NCBI GenBank assembly: GCA_964599655.1
Contig: CAZRGV010000003.1
Span: forward strand, 32,012 to 96,011
Reading direction: 5' to 3'
Length of the DNA stretch: 64,000 nucleotides
Source of the DNA: CAZRGV01 sp964599655
GTDB lineage: Bacteria > Planctomycetota > Planctomycetia > Isosphaerales > Isosphaeraceae
This document shows positions 24,850-33,883 of this stretch, piece after piece (within the stretch, counting starts at the first letter, position 1; each line of letters starts with the position of its first letter). The position numbers were made by a program, and so were the translations under genes. Under the pieces are notes generated by a model. That model worked only from the letters and a program-made list of their open reading frames with translations. It was not told the origin of the DNA and made no database searches.

Positions 24850-24877
24850 GGGCGGGCGGCCTCTTGATGGCCCGCCC
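24850..24877. terminator. GC-rich hairpin between nuoH and nuoJ
   Basis: Perfect 8-base arms GGGCGGGC (24850-24857) and GCCCGCCC (24870-24877) in the 62-base space between the two genes. There is no T-run, so it is more likely an mRNA structure that adjusts relative expression than a full terminator. Confidence 0.3.
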
Positions 24878-24899
24878 TTAGGTCGGAGACGTTTCCGCG

Positions 24900-25604
24900 A
24901 TGCGCACTCTGTTCCTGATTGTCTCCTCGCTCGGCCTGATCATGGCGCTGGGGACCGTCCTGGCTCGCAACCTCGTTCATGCCGCGCTCTTCCTGGTCGG
25001 CTTCTTTTTCCTGGTGGCCTGCCAGTTCATCCTGCTGGAAGCCGAGTTCATGGCAGCCATGCAGGTCCTCGTCTACATCGGGGCGGTTGCGATTCTTCTG
25101 ATGTTCGGGATCATGCTGACCCGCAACATCCAGGGGGATGAAACCACCGGCGGCCACTGGGCTCGCAAGCTGCCCGCCGTAATTGTCGCGCTGGGGTTGC
25201 TGATCGTTCTCATGATCGGAATCCTCGATGAGAAGAGCAGCGGCGGTCAGAAAGCCTGGAAGGAAATGACCACGCGTCCAGCCCTGACCGACGCGAGCGG
25301 GAAACCGACCGACCGCGCCCCGGCCATCAACAACATGGGCCGCGTCGTCGGCGATGAGATGATGACCCGCTTCATCATCGCCTTCGAAGTTGCCGGCCTG
25401 TTGCTGACCGCAGCCCTTGTCGGCGCAATCGCACTGGCTCAGGCCGATCCCGCCGAGGAATTGCTCCAGCCCGGCGCCGCCCGAACCGCTCGGGTCGGCG
25501 GCGATGGCCAGGGGGAAGGCCCGGCCTCGGCAACCTCCGTCGGCGGCTCGACCGAATCGTCCAGGACCGAAGCCCCCTTGACCACCGCGAGCGCAACGCG
25601 ATGA
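24900..25604 (+). CDS. nuoJ: NADH-quinone oxidoreductase subunit J
   Basis: A 234-residue membrane subunit. It opens with two helices (LFLIVSSLGLIMALGTVLA and HAALFLVGFFFLVACQFILL), followed by EFMAAMQVLVYIGAVAILLM, the conserved NuoJ helix, and FGIMLTRN. Two later helices follow (VIVALGLLIVLMIGIL and FEVAGLLLTAALVGAIALAQ). The last 45 residues are a low-complexity Ala/Gly/Ser tail, longer than usual. The stop overlaps the nuoK ATG by four bases. Confidence 0.92.
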   Translation: MRTLFLIVSSLGLIMALGTVLARNLVHAALFLVGFFFLVACQFILLEAEFMAAMQVLVYIGAVAILLMFGIMLTRNIQGDETTGGHWARKLPAVIVALGLLIVLMIGILDEKSSGGQKAWKEMTTRPALTDASGKPTDRAPAINNMGRVVGDEMMTRFIIAFEVAGLLLTAALVGAIALAQADPAEELLQPGAARTARVGGDGQGEGPASATSVGGSTESSRTEAPLTTASATR

Positions 25605-25930
25605 CGAACGACATCCCCCTGACCTGGTTCCTGTTCTTCGCCTCGGCCGCGTTCTCGATCGGTCTGCTGGGCGTCCTGGTACGTCGAAACGCCATCGCCG
25701 TGCTCATGGCCATCGAGATCATGCTCAACGCGGCCAACATCAACCTGATCGCCTTCTGGCGCTACGGCACGCCCCCTGCGGGCGAAGGCCCCTTGACCGG
25801 TGTCATGATGGCCCTGTTCGTCATCACGATCGCCGCGGCCGAGGTCGCCGTGGGCATCGGCTTGATCTTGCTCTGTTACCGACGTTGGAAGTCCGCCGAC
25901 GTCGATCGCTACGACAGTCTGTCCAACTGA
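25601..25930 (+). CDS. nuoK: NADH-quinone oxidoreductase subunit K
   Basis: A 109-residue antiporter-like subunit (MrpC relative) with three helices. The conserved glutamate region is AIAVLMAIEIMLNAANINLI, with the membrane Glu of the proton path. A second Glu lies in the third helix (TIAAAEVAVGIGLILL). Length and motif spacing are normal. Its ATG overlaps the nuoJ stop. Confidence 0.94.
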   Translation: MTNDIPLTWFLFFASAAFSIGLLGVLVRRNAIAVLMAIEIMLNAANINLIAFWRYGTPPAGEGPLTGVMMALFVITIAAAEVAVGIGLILLCYRRWKSADVDRYDSLSN

Positions 25931-26026
25931 CCAGGGGAACCCACTCGCACAACCACGATCGTCCCCGAACGGCAGACGCTCGGTGGACCGCGAGTCAAAA
26001 CCCATTTTCCTTCAGGGTCCGTTCCG

Positions 26027-27799
26027 ATGCCGCCAGAGACCGCCATCACACCGATGCTCCCCGACGCCCGAGAGCTTCTGTTCCTGGCGCCGGAACTCCT
26101 CCTGACGGTCTGGGGCCTGATCGTCCTGATCGTTGATTTCGGCTTCCTCCGGCGCACGCCCAGCCGCGAACGTTGTCTCCGGCTCGGCCGCTTAACCCTG
26201 GCCGGAACGATCCTCACACTGTTCGCGGCGCTCTTTTCGTTGCGGCCGGGGGCTCTCGGCGTCAACATCGCCGAGACCGATTTGTCGCTCTTCTTCGGAA
26301 CCCTCTCGGGCGACGCATCGACCGTCTGGATGAACATCGTCATCGTGGGCTTGCTCGCCCTGGTCGTCGCCCTTTCGATGACCTGGAACTTCACCGAGCA
26401 CTGGGGTGAGTATTACGCCCTGTTACTCTGGGCGGGCGTCGGCATGATGCTCCTCATCGCGGCCGAGGAACTGCTGACCCTCTTCCTGACCCTCGAAACC
26501 ATGACGATCTGCCTCTACCTGCTGACCTCCCTCGAAAAGTCGAGACGGCGGTCGGCAGAGGGGGGATTGAAATACTTCGTCTACGGCTCGGTTTCCTCTG
26601 CGCTTTTCCTCTTCGGTCTGAGCCTGATCTACGGCCTGACCGGAACCACCCGAATCTCCGCGATTCACGCCAGTTTGCTCCGCAATCCGACCTCAATTGG
26701 CCTGGAAGGCAACATCGCCGGCGCAACCGCCGTCCTTTTGATTCTCGTCGGCTTCGGCTTCAAGGTGGCCGCCGTGCCGTTCCACCAGTGGGCCCCCGAC
26801 GCCTACGAAGGCGCCCCGGCACCGGTCTCCGCCTGGATCGCCTCCGGCTCGAAGGTCGCCAGCTTCATCGCCATGATGAAGGTCCTGATCTTCGGACTCG
26901 GCCCCTGGGCCACCAACCCCGATCGCATCACCACGCCGGGTTGGGTCGGCCTGCTCGCCTTGATCGCGGCCGTCTCGATGACCTACGGCAACTTCGCCGC
27001 GTTGGCCCAGCGCAACTTCAAGCGAATGCTGGCCTACTCGTCGGTCGCCCACGCCGGCTATCTTCTCGTGGGCGTGCTCGCGGTGGCCGTTTCCACCAGT
27101 GGAAACGAAGCGGCCGGAGCCGTTCTCTATTACCTCGTGACCTACGGCTTCGCCACCATCGGCGCCTTCGCCGTGGCGGCCTGGCTGGTTCACGACCAGG
27201 GAAGCGACGAGATCGACGACCTGAACGGCCTTGGTTTCCGATCCCCGTTGCTGGCCGTTTGCATCGTACTGCTCATGCTCTCCTTAATCGGCATGCCGCC
27301 CCTGGCCGGTTTCTTCGGCAAGCTCTACATGTTCATGGAGGCGATGAACACCGGCGAGGAGGGCAAGATCTCGCTCACCTGGCTGGTCGCCCTCGGCCTG
27401 TTCAACAGCGTCGTCTCGGCGTTCTACTACGTTCGCGTGCTCAAGGCCATGTTCCTCCGCGCTCCGAAGTCGCCGGCCGCCCTCAAGGTTCCCTCGGGCG
27501 TGGCTTGGTCGATTCTGGCCGCCACCGTCGTCGCCGTTGGGTTCGGACTGTTCCCAACCCCATTGATCGACACGATGAAAGGCGCGTCCATTCCCATGCT
27601 CTCGGCGGGCACGAGCAGCCGGTTCCGCACTGCGGCCGAGCCTGGCGCCGAGGCCAGGGTGATCGACTTCGAGAAGCGGCAGAAACAGCTGATCGAAGAC
27701 CTGAAACGTCGAGGCATCCCCTCCCAGGGCGGCCCGCAACAAGACCAGGACCTGCCAAGAACGCCTCCGCTCGCTCCGCGCGGGGGGCCGCACCGTTAA
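26027..27799 (+). CDS. nuoN: NADH-quinone oxidoreductase subunit N
   Basis: A 590-residue proton-pumping, antiporter-like subunit with about 14 membrane helices. GFKVAAVPFHQWAPDAYEGA holds the Lys and His-rich signature of the NuoL/M/N family, and AALAQRNFKRMLAYSSVAHA is the broken-helix region. It ends with a hydrophilic 60-residue tail (QKQLIEDLKRRGIPSQGGPQ). It is the last nuo gene here. The other two antiporter-like subunits, L and M, do not follow. Confidence 0.93.
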   Translation: MPPETAITPMLPDARELLFLAPELLLTVWGLIVLIVDFGFLRRTPSRERCLRLGRLTLAGTILTLFAALFSLRPGALGVNIAETDLSLFFGTLSGDASTVWMNIVIVGLLALVVALSMTWNFTEHWGEYYALLLWAGVGMMLLIAAEELLTLFLTLETMTICLYLLTSLEKSRRRSAEGGLKYFVYGSVSSALFLFGLSLIYGLTGTTRISAIHASLLRNPTSIGLEGNIAGATAVLLILVGFGFKVAAVPFHQWAPDAYEGAPAPVSAWIASGSKVASFIAMMKVLIFGLGPWATNPDRITTPGWVGLLALIAAVSMTYGNFAALAQRNFKRMLAYSSVAHAGYLLVGVLAVAVSTSGNEAAGAVLYYLVTYGFATIGAFAVAAWLVHDQGSDEIDDLNGLGFRSPLLAVCIVLLMLSLIGMPPLAGFFGKLYMFMEAMNTGEEGKISLTWLVALGLFNSVVSAFYYVRVLKAMFLRAPKSPAALKVPSGVAWSILAATVVAVGFGLFPTPLIDTMKGASIPMLSAGTSSRFRTAAEPGAEARVIDFEKRQKQLIEDLKRRGIPSQGGPQQDQDLPRTPPLAPRGGPHR

Positions 27800-27888
27800 C
27801 TCTCTCTCGAGAATCGGGGCCAGCGGCCGCGTCGTTGCGAGTCGGGCCCCGGCGTCGATCCCAACAGACGCGGAGACGACCGACCCTC

Positions 27889-28299
27889 ATGGCGATCATC
27901 AATACCTTCCCCAAGTGCCTGGAAAGCCCCTACCTCTTCGAGGACAAAGAGGCCCCGAACCGCGTCGGCAGCCTCTTGGCCATCGCCGGCGACCGCCTCG
28001 AAGCGGCGGCCAACATCAACGACACATGCCAGGGCGATCCCGCCGACATCAGCTTCCTGAGCTACGAGGCCATGTTCTCCTGCCTCCGCGCCCTCGTTTA
28101 CAGCAAAGGCTATCGCGAAGCCGGCCTCCGCTGCCTGATGCTCGCCTGCGAGGAACTTTTCGTCAAAACCGGCCAGCTTGACCCCTCGCACATCCATGCG
28201 TTCGAGCGAGCACAAGGGCTCAAGACGCCCCCAAAGGAGAACCTCGCCGCAGCCTCGGCCTTCGTGAAGCGCACGCTTGAGATCCTGGGCCAGAGCTAA
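27889..28299 (+). CDS. HEPN-like helical protein after nuoN
   Basis: A 136-residue, all-helical protein from ATG 27889. YEAMFSCLRALVYSKGYREA, then LACEELFVKTGQLDPSHIHA, resembles the Y-x-A-x-F and G-Y-[RK] pattern of HEPN-type proteins, some of which are nucleases or toxin parts. The RxxxxH active-site motif of catalytic HEPN domains is not evident, and no nucleotidyltransferase partner adjoins it. Co-orientation with nuoN may be accidental. The assignment is weak. Confidence 0.5.
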   Translation: MAIINTFPKCLESPYLFEDKEAPNRVGSLLAIAGDRLEAAANINDTCQGDPADISFLSYEAMFSCLRALVYSKGYREAGLRCLMLACEELFVKTGQLDPSHIHAFERAQGLKTPPKENLAAASAFVKRTLEILGQS

Positions 28300-28571
28300 A
28301 CGACGAGCCAGAACGGTCTGTTGCGAAACGGCTTGCGACGCGAACCTTGAAGGCGGCCTCCGCCTGGCTCCTCATTCGTGTCGGGATCCAAAGCGCCGTT
28401 CCGACTGGATCACCGGCGGTGCGAGAGCCGATTCCGCCATCCTGGGCGACCTTGACCGTTCCCTCCCGATTGGCGATAAAACGGTCCTCGCCTCGCTGGC
28501 CGCGGGAAAAAAATGCGCAACGCGATGACCCGCGCCTTGACGATCGCTCCACCAAGGATGGGGAGTCCGCA

Positions 28572-30146
28572 ATGGGTACCGAGAGATCGCGCGTCGAGAC
28601 GGCACGACACGGAAGTCTGCCGCACCAGTGGACTCGCGTCGATTCGCCGGTCGGTGAGGCGGTCATTGCGTCGTTCGACACCGTGATCGCCGGGGGCGGT
28701 CCCGCCGGGCTCACGGCGGCCTACGAGCTGACGAAGCACAGCCACGCCTGCGTGGTGCTCGAAGCCGACCCGAACCTCGTGGGCGGGATCAGCCGGACCG
28801 ACCAGTACAAGGGCTACCGGTTCGACATCGGCGGCCACCGCTTTTTCTCCAAGAGCGACGAGGTCAACCGGATCTGGAAGGAGATCCTCGGCGACGAGTT
28901 CATCACCCGAAACCGGCTCAGCCGCATCTATTACGACCGCAAGTTTTTCCACTACCCCCTTAAGCCGGCCGACGCCCTCCTCAAACTTGGGCCGATCCGA
29001 TCCGCCCGCATCCTCGCCAGCTACCTCAAAGCGAAGCTCCGACCCATCCAGCCCGAGAAGAGCCTGGAAGACTGGGTCGTCAACCGCTTCGGCCGGCTCC
29101 TCTTTGAAATCTTCTTCAAGACCTACACCGAGAAGGTCTGGGGGATGCCCACTTCGACCATCTCCGCCGATTGGGCCGCCCAGCGCATCAAGGGACTGAA
29201 CCTCACGAAGGCCGTCTGGAACGCCCTGTTCGGAAGCCGCAAGTCCGGCAAGAACGGCGAGATCATCAAAACCCTCATCGACCGTTTCGAATACCCACGC
29301 CTCGGACCCGGCCAGATGTGGGAAGCGGCCCGAGACAAAGTTCAACAGGCCGGAGGTGCGGTCCATCTCGACCGCCGCGTCGTCCGCATCGAACACAACG
29401 ACTCGGCCATTACCGCCCTCATCGCCCAGGATACGCACGGCCGGGCCTACCGTTACGAAGGCCGCCACTTCCTCTCGACACTGCCAATCCGCCACCTGAT
29501 CCAGTCGATGAGCCCCCAACCGCCTCGCGAGGTTCGTGAGGCCGCCGAGTCGCTCAACTATCGCGACTTCCTGACCGTTGTTCTGATCGTCGACCTGCCC
29601 GAAACCTTCCCCGACACCTGGATTTACATCCACGAGCCGGGCGTCCGTCTCGGCCGGGTGCAGAACTTCAAGAACTGGTCGCCCCACATGGTTCCCGACC
29701 CGAAGACCTCCAGCCTCGGGCTCGAGTACTTCTGCTTCGAAGGGGACGACCTCTGGACGATGAGCGACTCGGACCTGATCAATCTGGGGCGCCGCGAGAT
29801 CGACGCGATCGGGCTTGTCCCAGCCAAACTTGTCATCGACGGCTGTGTTGTTCGGATGCCGAAGGCCTATCCGGTTTACGACGATGCTTACCTCAACCAC
29901 CTGGCCAAGATTCGAGGCTGGCTCAAGCGGTTCGACAACCTCGAACTGGCGGGCCGCAACGGCATGCACAAGTACAATAACCAGGACCACTCGATGATGA
30001 CGGCCCTCCTCGCCGCCCGGAATATCCTCGGCCTGGGCCGGTTCGATACCTGGAAAGTCAACACCGACGCCGAATATCATGAGGAGGCGACCGAAGAGAC
30101 TGTGGAAACCGGCCGAGCCGTCCCGCGCCGGGTCGACGCGGCCTGA
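28572..30146 (+). CDS. NAD(P)/FAD-dependent oxidoreductase (protoporphyrinogen oxidase/UGM-like)
   Basis: A 524-residue flavoprotein from ATG 28572, which has AAGGATGGGGAG upstream. The FAD-binding motif is TVIAGGGPAGLTAAYELTKH (near residue 40), followed by VVLEADPNLVGGISRT and FDIGGHRFFSKSDEV, as in amine-oxidase-fold enzymes near UDP-galactopyranose mutase. A late NNQDHSMMTALLAARNIL is the second FAD contact. The substrate cannot be told; sugar or isoprenoid chemistry is possible. It stands alone on the plus strand. Confidence 0.85.
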   Translation: MGTERSRVETARHGSLPHQWTRVDSPVGEAVIASFDTVIAGGGPAGLTAAYELTKHSHACVVLEADPNLVGGISRTDQYKGYRFDIGGHRFFSKSDEVNRIWKEILGDEFITRNRLSRIYYDRKFFHYPLKPADALLKLGPIRSARILASYLKAKLRPIQPEKSLEDWVVNRFGRLLFEIFFKTYTEKVWGMPTSTISADWAAQRIKGLNLTKAVWNALFGSRKSGKNGEIIKTLIDRFEYPRLGPGQMWEAARDKVQQAGGAVHLDRRVVRIEHNDSAITALIAQDTHGRAYRYEGRHFLSTLPIRHLIQSMSPQPPREVREAAESLNYRDFLTVVLIVDLPETFPDTWIYIHEPGVRLGRVQNFKNWSPHMVPDPKTSSLGLEYFCFEGDDLWTMSDSDLINLGRREIDAIGLVPAKLVIDGCVVRMPKAYPVYDDAYLNHLAKIRGWLKRFDNLELAGRNGMHKYNNQDHSMMTALLAARNILGLGRFDTWKVNTDAEYHEEATEETVETGRAVPRRVDAA

Positions 30147-30197
30147 CCTCGGGTTCGGCCCGTTCGATTCGATCTCCACGCTTGAACGGAGCCCCCC

Positions 30198-30764
30198 ATG
30201 AAACCCGAACCGTCGATCGACCCGCATCACGAGCTGACGCGCGCCACCGTCTCAAGAGCTGGCATGATCATGATGGCCGTCGGGATCGGCGTCGGTCTGA
30301 CCGGTCTCTGGATGTTCGCGGGCCCCTTGTTCTCCGACAACCCGTTCGACCTGTCGTTCGGTCGAGCGGCCTCGGGAATGTTCCTCGCGTTCATCGGCTT
30401 CTTCCTCACGGCGGTGAGCTTGCAGTTGCTCTTTCTTGGCAATGCCGGCAGAATTCTCCGTTACCAGGCCGGCGAGGCACTTCCGGTTGCTCACGACGTG
30501 ATGCGGCACTCCGCCCCGCTCGCCGGTCATTTGGCTCGAGAGGTGGCCCGCTCCGCCCGGGAGGGCTGGGGCGAGGGGTCGACAACCACAGCCAGACTCC
30601 AGCACTCCTGCGGCGCCTGGAACGACCCCGACGACCGCTTCTGCAAGGGCTGCGGCCAGTCTCTGACCGGCCTTGTTTGTCCGTCCTGCCAGACCCAAAA
30701 CGACCCCGACGCGCGCTTCTGCGACCGTTGCGGCGCCCGCCTGGCCGGACCTATCTCCACCTGA
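30198..30764 (+). CDS. Membrane protein with double zinc ribbon
   Basis: A 188-residue protein. Two membrane helices (MIMMAVGIGVGLTGLWMFAG and FLAFIGFFLTAVSLQLLFLG) are followed by a cytoplasmic tail with two CxxC pairs each: CGAWNDPDDRFCKGCG and CPSCQTQNDPDARFCDRCG. This DZR layout is common in bacterial membrane proteins that may bind partners through the ribbons. The repeat at 30792-30854 lies just after its stop. Confidence 0.7.
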   Translation: MKPEPSIDPHHELTRATVSRAGMIMMAVGIGVGLTGLWMFAGPLFSDNPFDLSFGRAASGMFLAFIGFFLTAVSLQLLFLGNAGRILRYQAGEALPVAHDVMRHSAPLAGHLAREVARSAREGWGEGSTTTARLQHSCGAWNDPDDRFCKGCGQSLTGLVCPSCQTQNDPDARFCDRCGARLAGPIST

Positions 30765-30791
30765 CCCGGAAATTGCCCCGACGTCTCTTGT

Positions 30792-30854
30792 AGGGTGGGC
30801 CGCGCCCACCGATCCCTCGGCCAAAAACGCCATTTGGTGAGCCGTGCCCACCCT
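30792..30854. repeat. Palindromic intergenic repeat (REP/MITE-like)
   Basis: Arms AGGGTGGGC (30792-30800) and GCCCACCCT (30846-30854) enclose a second, smaller repeat (GTGGGC at 30795-30800 against GCCCAC at 30804-30809). The GTGGGC/GCCCACC style matches dispersed palindromes seen in many bacterial genomes. Only one copy is seen in this window, so dispersal is inferred. Confidence 0.5.
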
Positions 30855-30919
30855 GCATCAGACGATGGAACTAGGCGATTCCGGATGAGTTGATTGACCT
30901 TGAGACGGACCAACCTCTC

Positions 30920-32092
30920 ATGGGATCGCCACACGTTCTCGAAAATCCTCCGCGCGTCGCCCTCATCGGTGGCGGCTTCATAGGACCCGTTCATGCCGAG
31001 GCCCTGCGACGCCTCGGCATCCCGGTTGTCGGCCTGCTTGGTTCCTCGCCCAATCGGGCCGCCGCACTGGCGGAACGGCTCGGAATTCCACGCGTCTATC
31101 GCGATCTCGACGACCTGATTTCCGATGCCAGCGTCGGCTCGGTGCACATCGCTTCGCCCAACCCGTTCCACGTCCAGCAAGCCACGCGTTGCCTGGAGGC
31201 GGGAAAGCATGTCGTCTGCGAGAAGCCGCTCGGGACCACATCGGCCGAAACCGCCTCACTCGTCGCGCTGGCCGCGGCACACCCGACGCAAGCCGCGGGC
31301 GTCAACTATAACGTCCGGTTCTATCCGCACTGCCAGGAGATGCGGGCGAGGGTCGCCCGTGGCGACATCGGCCGCGTTCTGAGTGTCACCGGCTCATACA
31401 CTCAGGACTGGCTGCTCTTCCCCACCGACTACAACTGGCGGGTCGAGCCCGACGGCGGCACCAACCTTCGCGCCGTGGCCGACATCGGCACCCACTGGAT
31501 GGACCTCGCCCAATTCGTGACTGGCCAGCCCATCACGTCGGTGCTGGCCGATCTCATGACCGTCGTCCCCGAGCGACGAAAGCCGACTGGCCCCTCGGAT
31601 ACCTTCAGCGGTCCGGGTCGGATCCAGGCAACGCAACCTGTTCCGATCACCACTGAGGACTTCGGCGCGGTCCTGCTCCGACTCGCGAACGGCGCTCGAG
31701 GGGCCTTCCACGTCTCGCAGACCTTCGCGGGTCGAAAGAACCGACTCGTGCTTGAAGTGGCCGGGTCCGAGGCCGCTTTGACCTGGGACAGCGAATCGCC
31801 CGAAATCCTCTGGATCGGCCATCGAGGCCGATCGAACGAGATCCTGTTGCGAGATCCGGCCCTGCTCTCGCCCGAGTCGGCGCCGTACACCCACTATCCC
31901 GGCGGCCACGCCGAAGGCTTTCCCGACTCGTTCCAGCAACTCAACCGGGCCTTTTACGGCTGGATCGCCTCGGGTATGGCGTCCGATCCCCCCTTTCCCA
32001 CCTTCGACGACGGCCACCGCGAGCTCTTGCTCTGCGAGGCGATCGCGACGAGTGCCCGCCAACAGTGTTGGATCGACGTGGAAACCGCCTGA
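30920..32092 (+). CDS. Gfo/Idh/MocA-family oxidoreductase
   Basis: A 390-residue NAD(P)-dependent dehydrogenase. The Rossmann motif is VALIGGGFIGPVHAEALRRL near the start, VHIASPNPFH follows, and the cofactor-site motif GKHVVCEKPLG has the family's catalytic Lys. NVRFYPHCQEMRARVARGDIG belongs to the C-terminal domain. Substrates are usually sugars or inositols; none is indicated. ATG 30920 was chosen because it gives a standard N-terminus; TTG 30890 is also in frame. It precedes fmt by 43 bases. Confidence 0.88.
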   Translation: MGSPHVLENPPRVALIGGGFIGPVHAEALRRLGIPVVGLLGSSPNRAAALAERLGIPRVYRDLDDLISDASVGSVHIASPNPFHVQQATRCLEAGKHVVCEKPLGTTSAETASLVALAAAHPTQAAGVNYNVRFYPHCQEMRARVARGDIGRVLSVTGSYTQDWLLFPTDYNWRVEPDGGTNLRAVADIGTHWMDLAQFVTGQPITSVLADLMTVVPERRKPTGPSDTFSGPGRIQATQPVPITTEDFGAVLLRLANGARGAFHVSQTFAGRKNRLVLEVAGSEAALTWDSESPEILWIGHRGRSNEILLRDPALLSPESAPYTHYPGGHAEGFPDSFQQLNRAFYGWIASGMASDPPFPTFDDGHRELLLCEAIATSARQQCWIDVETA

Positions 32093-32135
32093 AGCCCGCT
32101 CGCGATTCCCCAGCTCAGGAAGGGACGAAACCCTC

Positions 32136-33104
32136 ATGAACGCGCCTCCCACCCGAATCCTCATGCTGGGCACGGGCGACTTCGCCCTACCGACGTTTCT
32201 TCACCTCTACGACCAGGGGTTCCACATCGTCGCCCTGATTACCCAGCCCGACCGTCCTCAAGGCCGCAAGCAGGAGCGGATCCCGAGCCGCATCAAACTC
32301 GCCGCGATCGAACGGAACATCCTGGTCCAGCAGCCCGAGGACGTTAACGCCCCCGAGTCGCTCGAGAGGATTCGAGCGCTCGCCCCTGACCTGCTCGTCA
32401 CGGCCGCTTACGGTCAAATTCTCTCGGCGGAACTTCTGTCGATCCCGCCCCTCGGAGGGATCAACCTCCACGGCTCGATTCTCCCGGCCTACCGAGGGGC
32501 CGCGCCCGTCGCCCGAGCCATTCAGAACGGCGAAACCGAAACGGGCGTGACGGTGATCCGCATGACGCCTCGCATCGACGCGGGTGGCATGATCGCGTTC
32601 GCTCGCACCCCAATCGACCCGAACGAAACCGCCGGAGAGCTCGAGGACCGCCTCGCCCGGATCGGCGCACCGCTCGTGGCCGAGTCAATCGTCGCCATTG
32701 TCAACAACACCGCCAAGGTCATCCCGCAGGACCGCTCCAAGGTGACGAAGGCCCCCAAGCTCCGCAAGGAAGACGGCCGGATCGACTGGTCGAAATCGGC
32801 TCACGACATTCATAACCTCGTCCGCGCCATGCAGCCCTGGCCGATCGCCTCCACCATTTGGCACCCCGCCGACGTCGGTAAGCCTCCCGTTCGCCTGATC
32901 GTCCACAAGACCGAGCCCGTCGAAGGCCAGGGACCGCCGGGCCGCGTCCTCGAAGCTGAGAAAGACCGCCTCATCGTCGCCGCCGGAACGGGCGCGGTCC
33001 GCCTCTTGATCGTCCAGATCGCTGGCAAGAAACCCATGCCCGCGGCCGACTTCCTCCGGGGCCACCACGTCTTCCCTGGCGACCGCTTCGGCGAAGAGGC
33101 GTGA
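32136..33104 (+). CDS. fmt: Methionyl-tRNA formyltransferase
   Basis: A 322-residue enzyme that formylates initiator Met-tRNA using 10-formyl-tetrahydrofolate. It has the N-terminal MLGTGDFALPTFLHLYDQGF, the folate-site motif HGSILPAYRGAAPVARAIQ and GETETGVTVIRMTPRIDAGG, then a C-terminal OB-type domain. ATG 32136 is preceded by AGGAAGGGA. Peptide deformylase, often its neighbour, is encoded 18 kb away at 50695-51276. A terminator follows. Confidence 0.93.
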   Translation: MNAPPTRILMLGTGDFALPTFLHLYDQGFHIVALITQPDRPQGRKQERIPSRIKLAAIERNILVQQPEDVNAPESLERIRALAPDLLVTAAYGQILSAELLSIPPLGGINLHGSILPAYRGAAPVARAIQNGETETGVTVIRMTPRIDAGGMIAFARTPIDPNETAGELEDRLARIGAPLVAESIVAIVNNTAKVIPQDRSKVTKAPKLRKEDGRIDWSKSAHDIHNLVRAMQPWPIASTIWHPADVGKPPVRLIVHKTEPVEGQGPPGRVLEAEKDRLIVAAGTGAVRLLIVQIAGKKPMPAADFLRGHHVFPGDRFGEEA

Positions 33105-33153
33105 GTCCGTCCCTCGCGGACCTTCATGCGATTGTGCCTTCAATCACGGCGAG

Positions 33154-33175
33154 AACGCGAAACCCCCGCGTTTTT
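33154..33175 (+). terminator. Intrinsic terminator after fmt
   Basis: Arms AACGCG (33154-33159) and CGCGTT (33167-33172) with a seven-base loop are followed by more T (33173-33175). It lies 50 bases past the fmt stop on the plus strand and separates fmt from the HMA-like gene. A T-rich stretch (TTTTTCATAAAAACTTC) follows. Confidence 0.6.
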
Positions 33176-33310
33176 CATAAAAACTTCATCGTTCGCCGGC
33201 CAAACTCTCGCACAGTGCCATCGTAGAATAGCGCGATTCGAAGAAGCGAGAATCTGGCTCAGGCACACCTGAGCAACGCATTCGTGTGCGGGTCCACGAG
33301 TTCAAACCTC

Positions 33311-33883
33311 ATGAATGGCACGACCGAGTACATCCACGCAATTGAAGGGCGGCTTCGAATCAAGGTCGCCGCGCTGAAGCGTTCGCCCGATCACGCTCGA
33401 CGGCTCGAGGAGTCGCTTCGAGAGCGAGAGGGCATTCAAAGGGTCCAGGCCAATCCCATTACCGGAAACCTCCTCGTCCACTACGCGCCTCAAACGATCG
33501 ACCAAGGCGAGGTTCTCGAAGCCATCTTCGCCGTCGTCCCACCGCGATCCTCGGAAAGCCCCTCCCCGAACACCGCGCGTGCTCCTCACTTCAAGGGCGT
33601 GACGCGGGTCGATCCGGCTCACGCGCTGTTCTCGCAGGAGCCGTTGCCGGTCATCCAAACCGCTCGTTTCTCCCCTCCGAACCGCCAGACGGAACCGTCC
33701 CAAGCACGGGCGAGCCTTGTTCAGGACGTGTCCGGAACCCTGTTCCGGTCCCTGCTCAAGTTCTTGCTCCGCAGTGTCGGTATCGCCGGTCCCTTGCAAG
33801 ACGTTGTGGAAGACCTCGCGATGATCCTCATTCACGCGCTGCTCAAGGCGATTCTTCCGGTCCATGCCATTGCGAGGACCTGA
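33311..33883 (+). CDS. HMA-fold domain protein without CxxC
   Basis: 190 residues from ATG 33311. Residues 5-75 match HMA_2-type ferredoxin-like domains: EYIHAIEGRLRIKVAALKRS, then QANPITGNLLVHYAPQTI. The usual metal-binding CxxC is replaced by the GRxR segment. The C-terminal 50 residues have a hydrophobic amphipathic stretch (LFRSLLKFLLRSVGIAGPLQ) and another helix that may touch membrane. It resembles the N-termini of two proteins encoded at 37-41 kb and overlaps the opposite-strand gene by 41 bases. Confidence 0.6.
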   Translation: MNGTTEYIHAIEGRLRIKVAALKRSPDHARRLEESLREREGIQRVQANPITGNLLVHYAPQTIDQGEVLEAIFAVVPPRSSESPSPNTARAPHFKGVTRVDPAHALFSQEPLPVIQTARFSPPNRQTEPSQARASLVQDVSGTLFRSLLKFLLRSVGIAGPLQDVVEDLAMILIHALLKAILPVHAIART

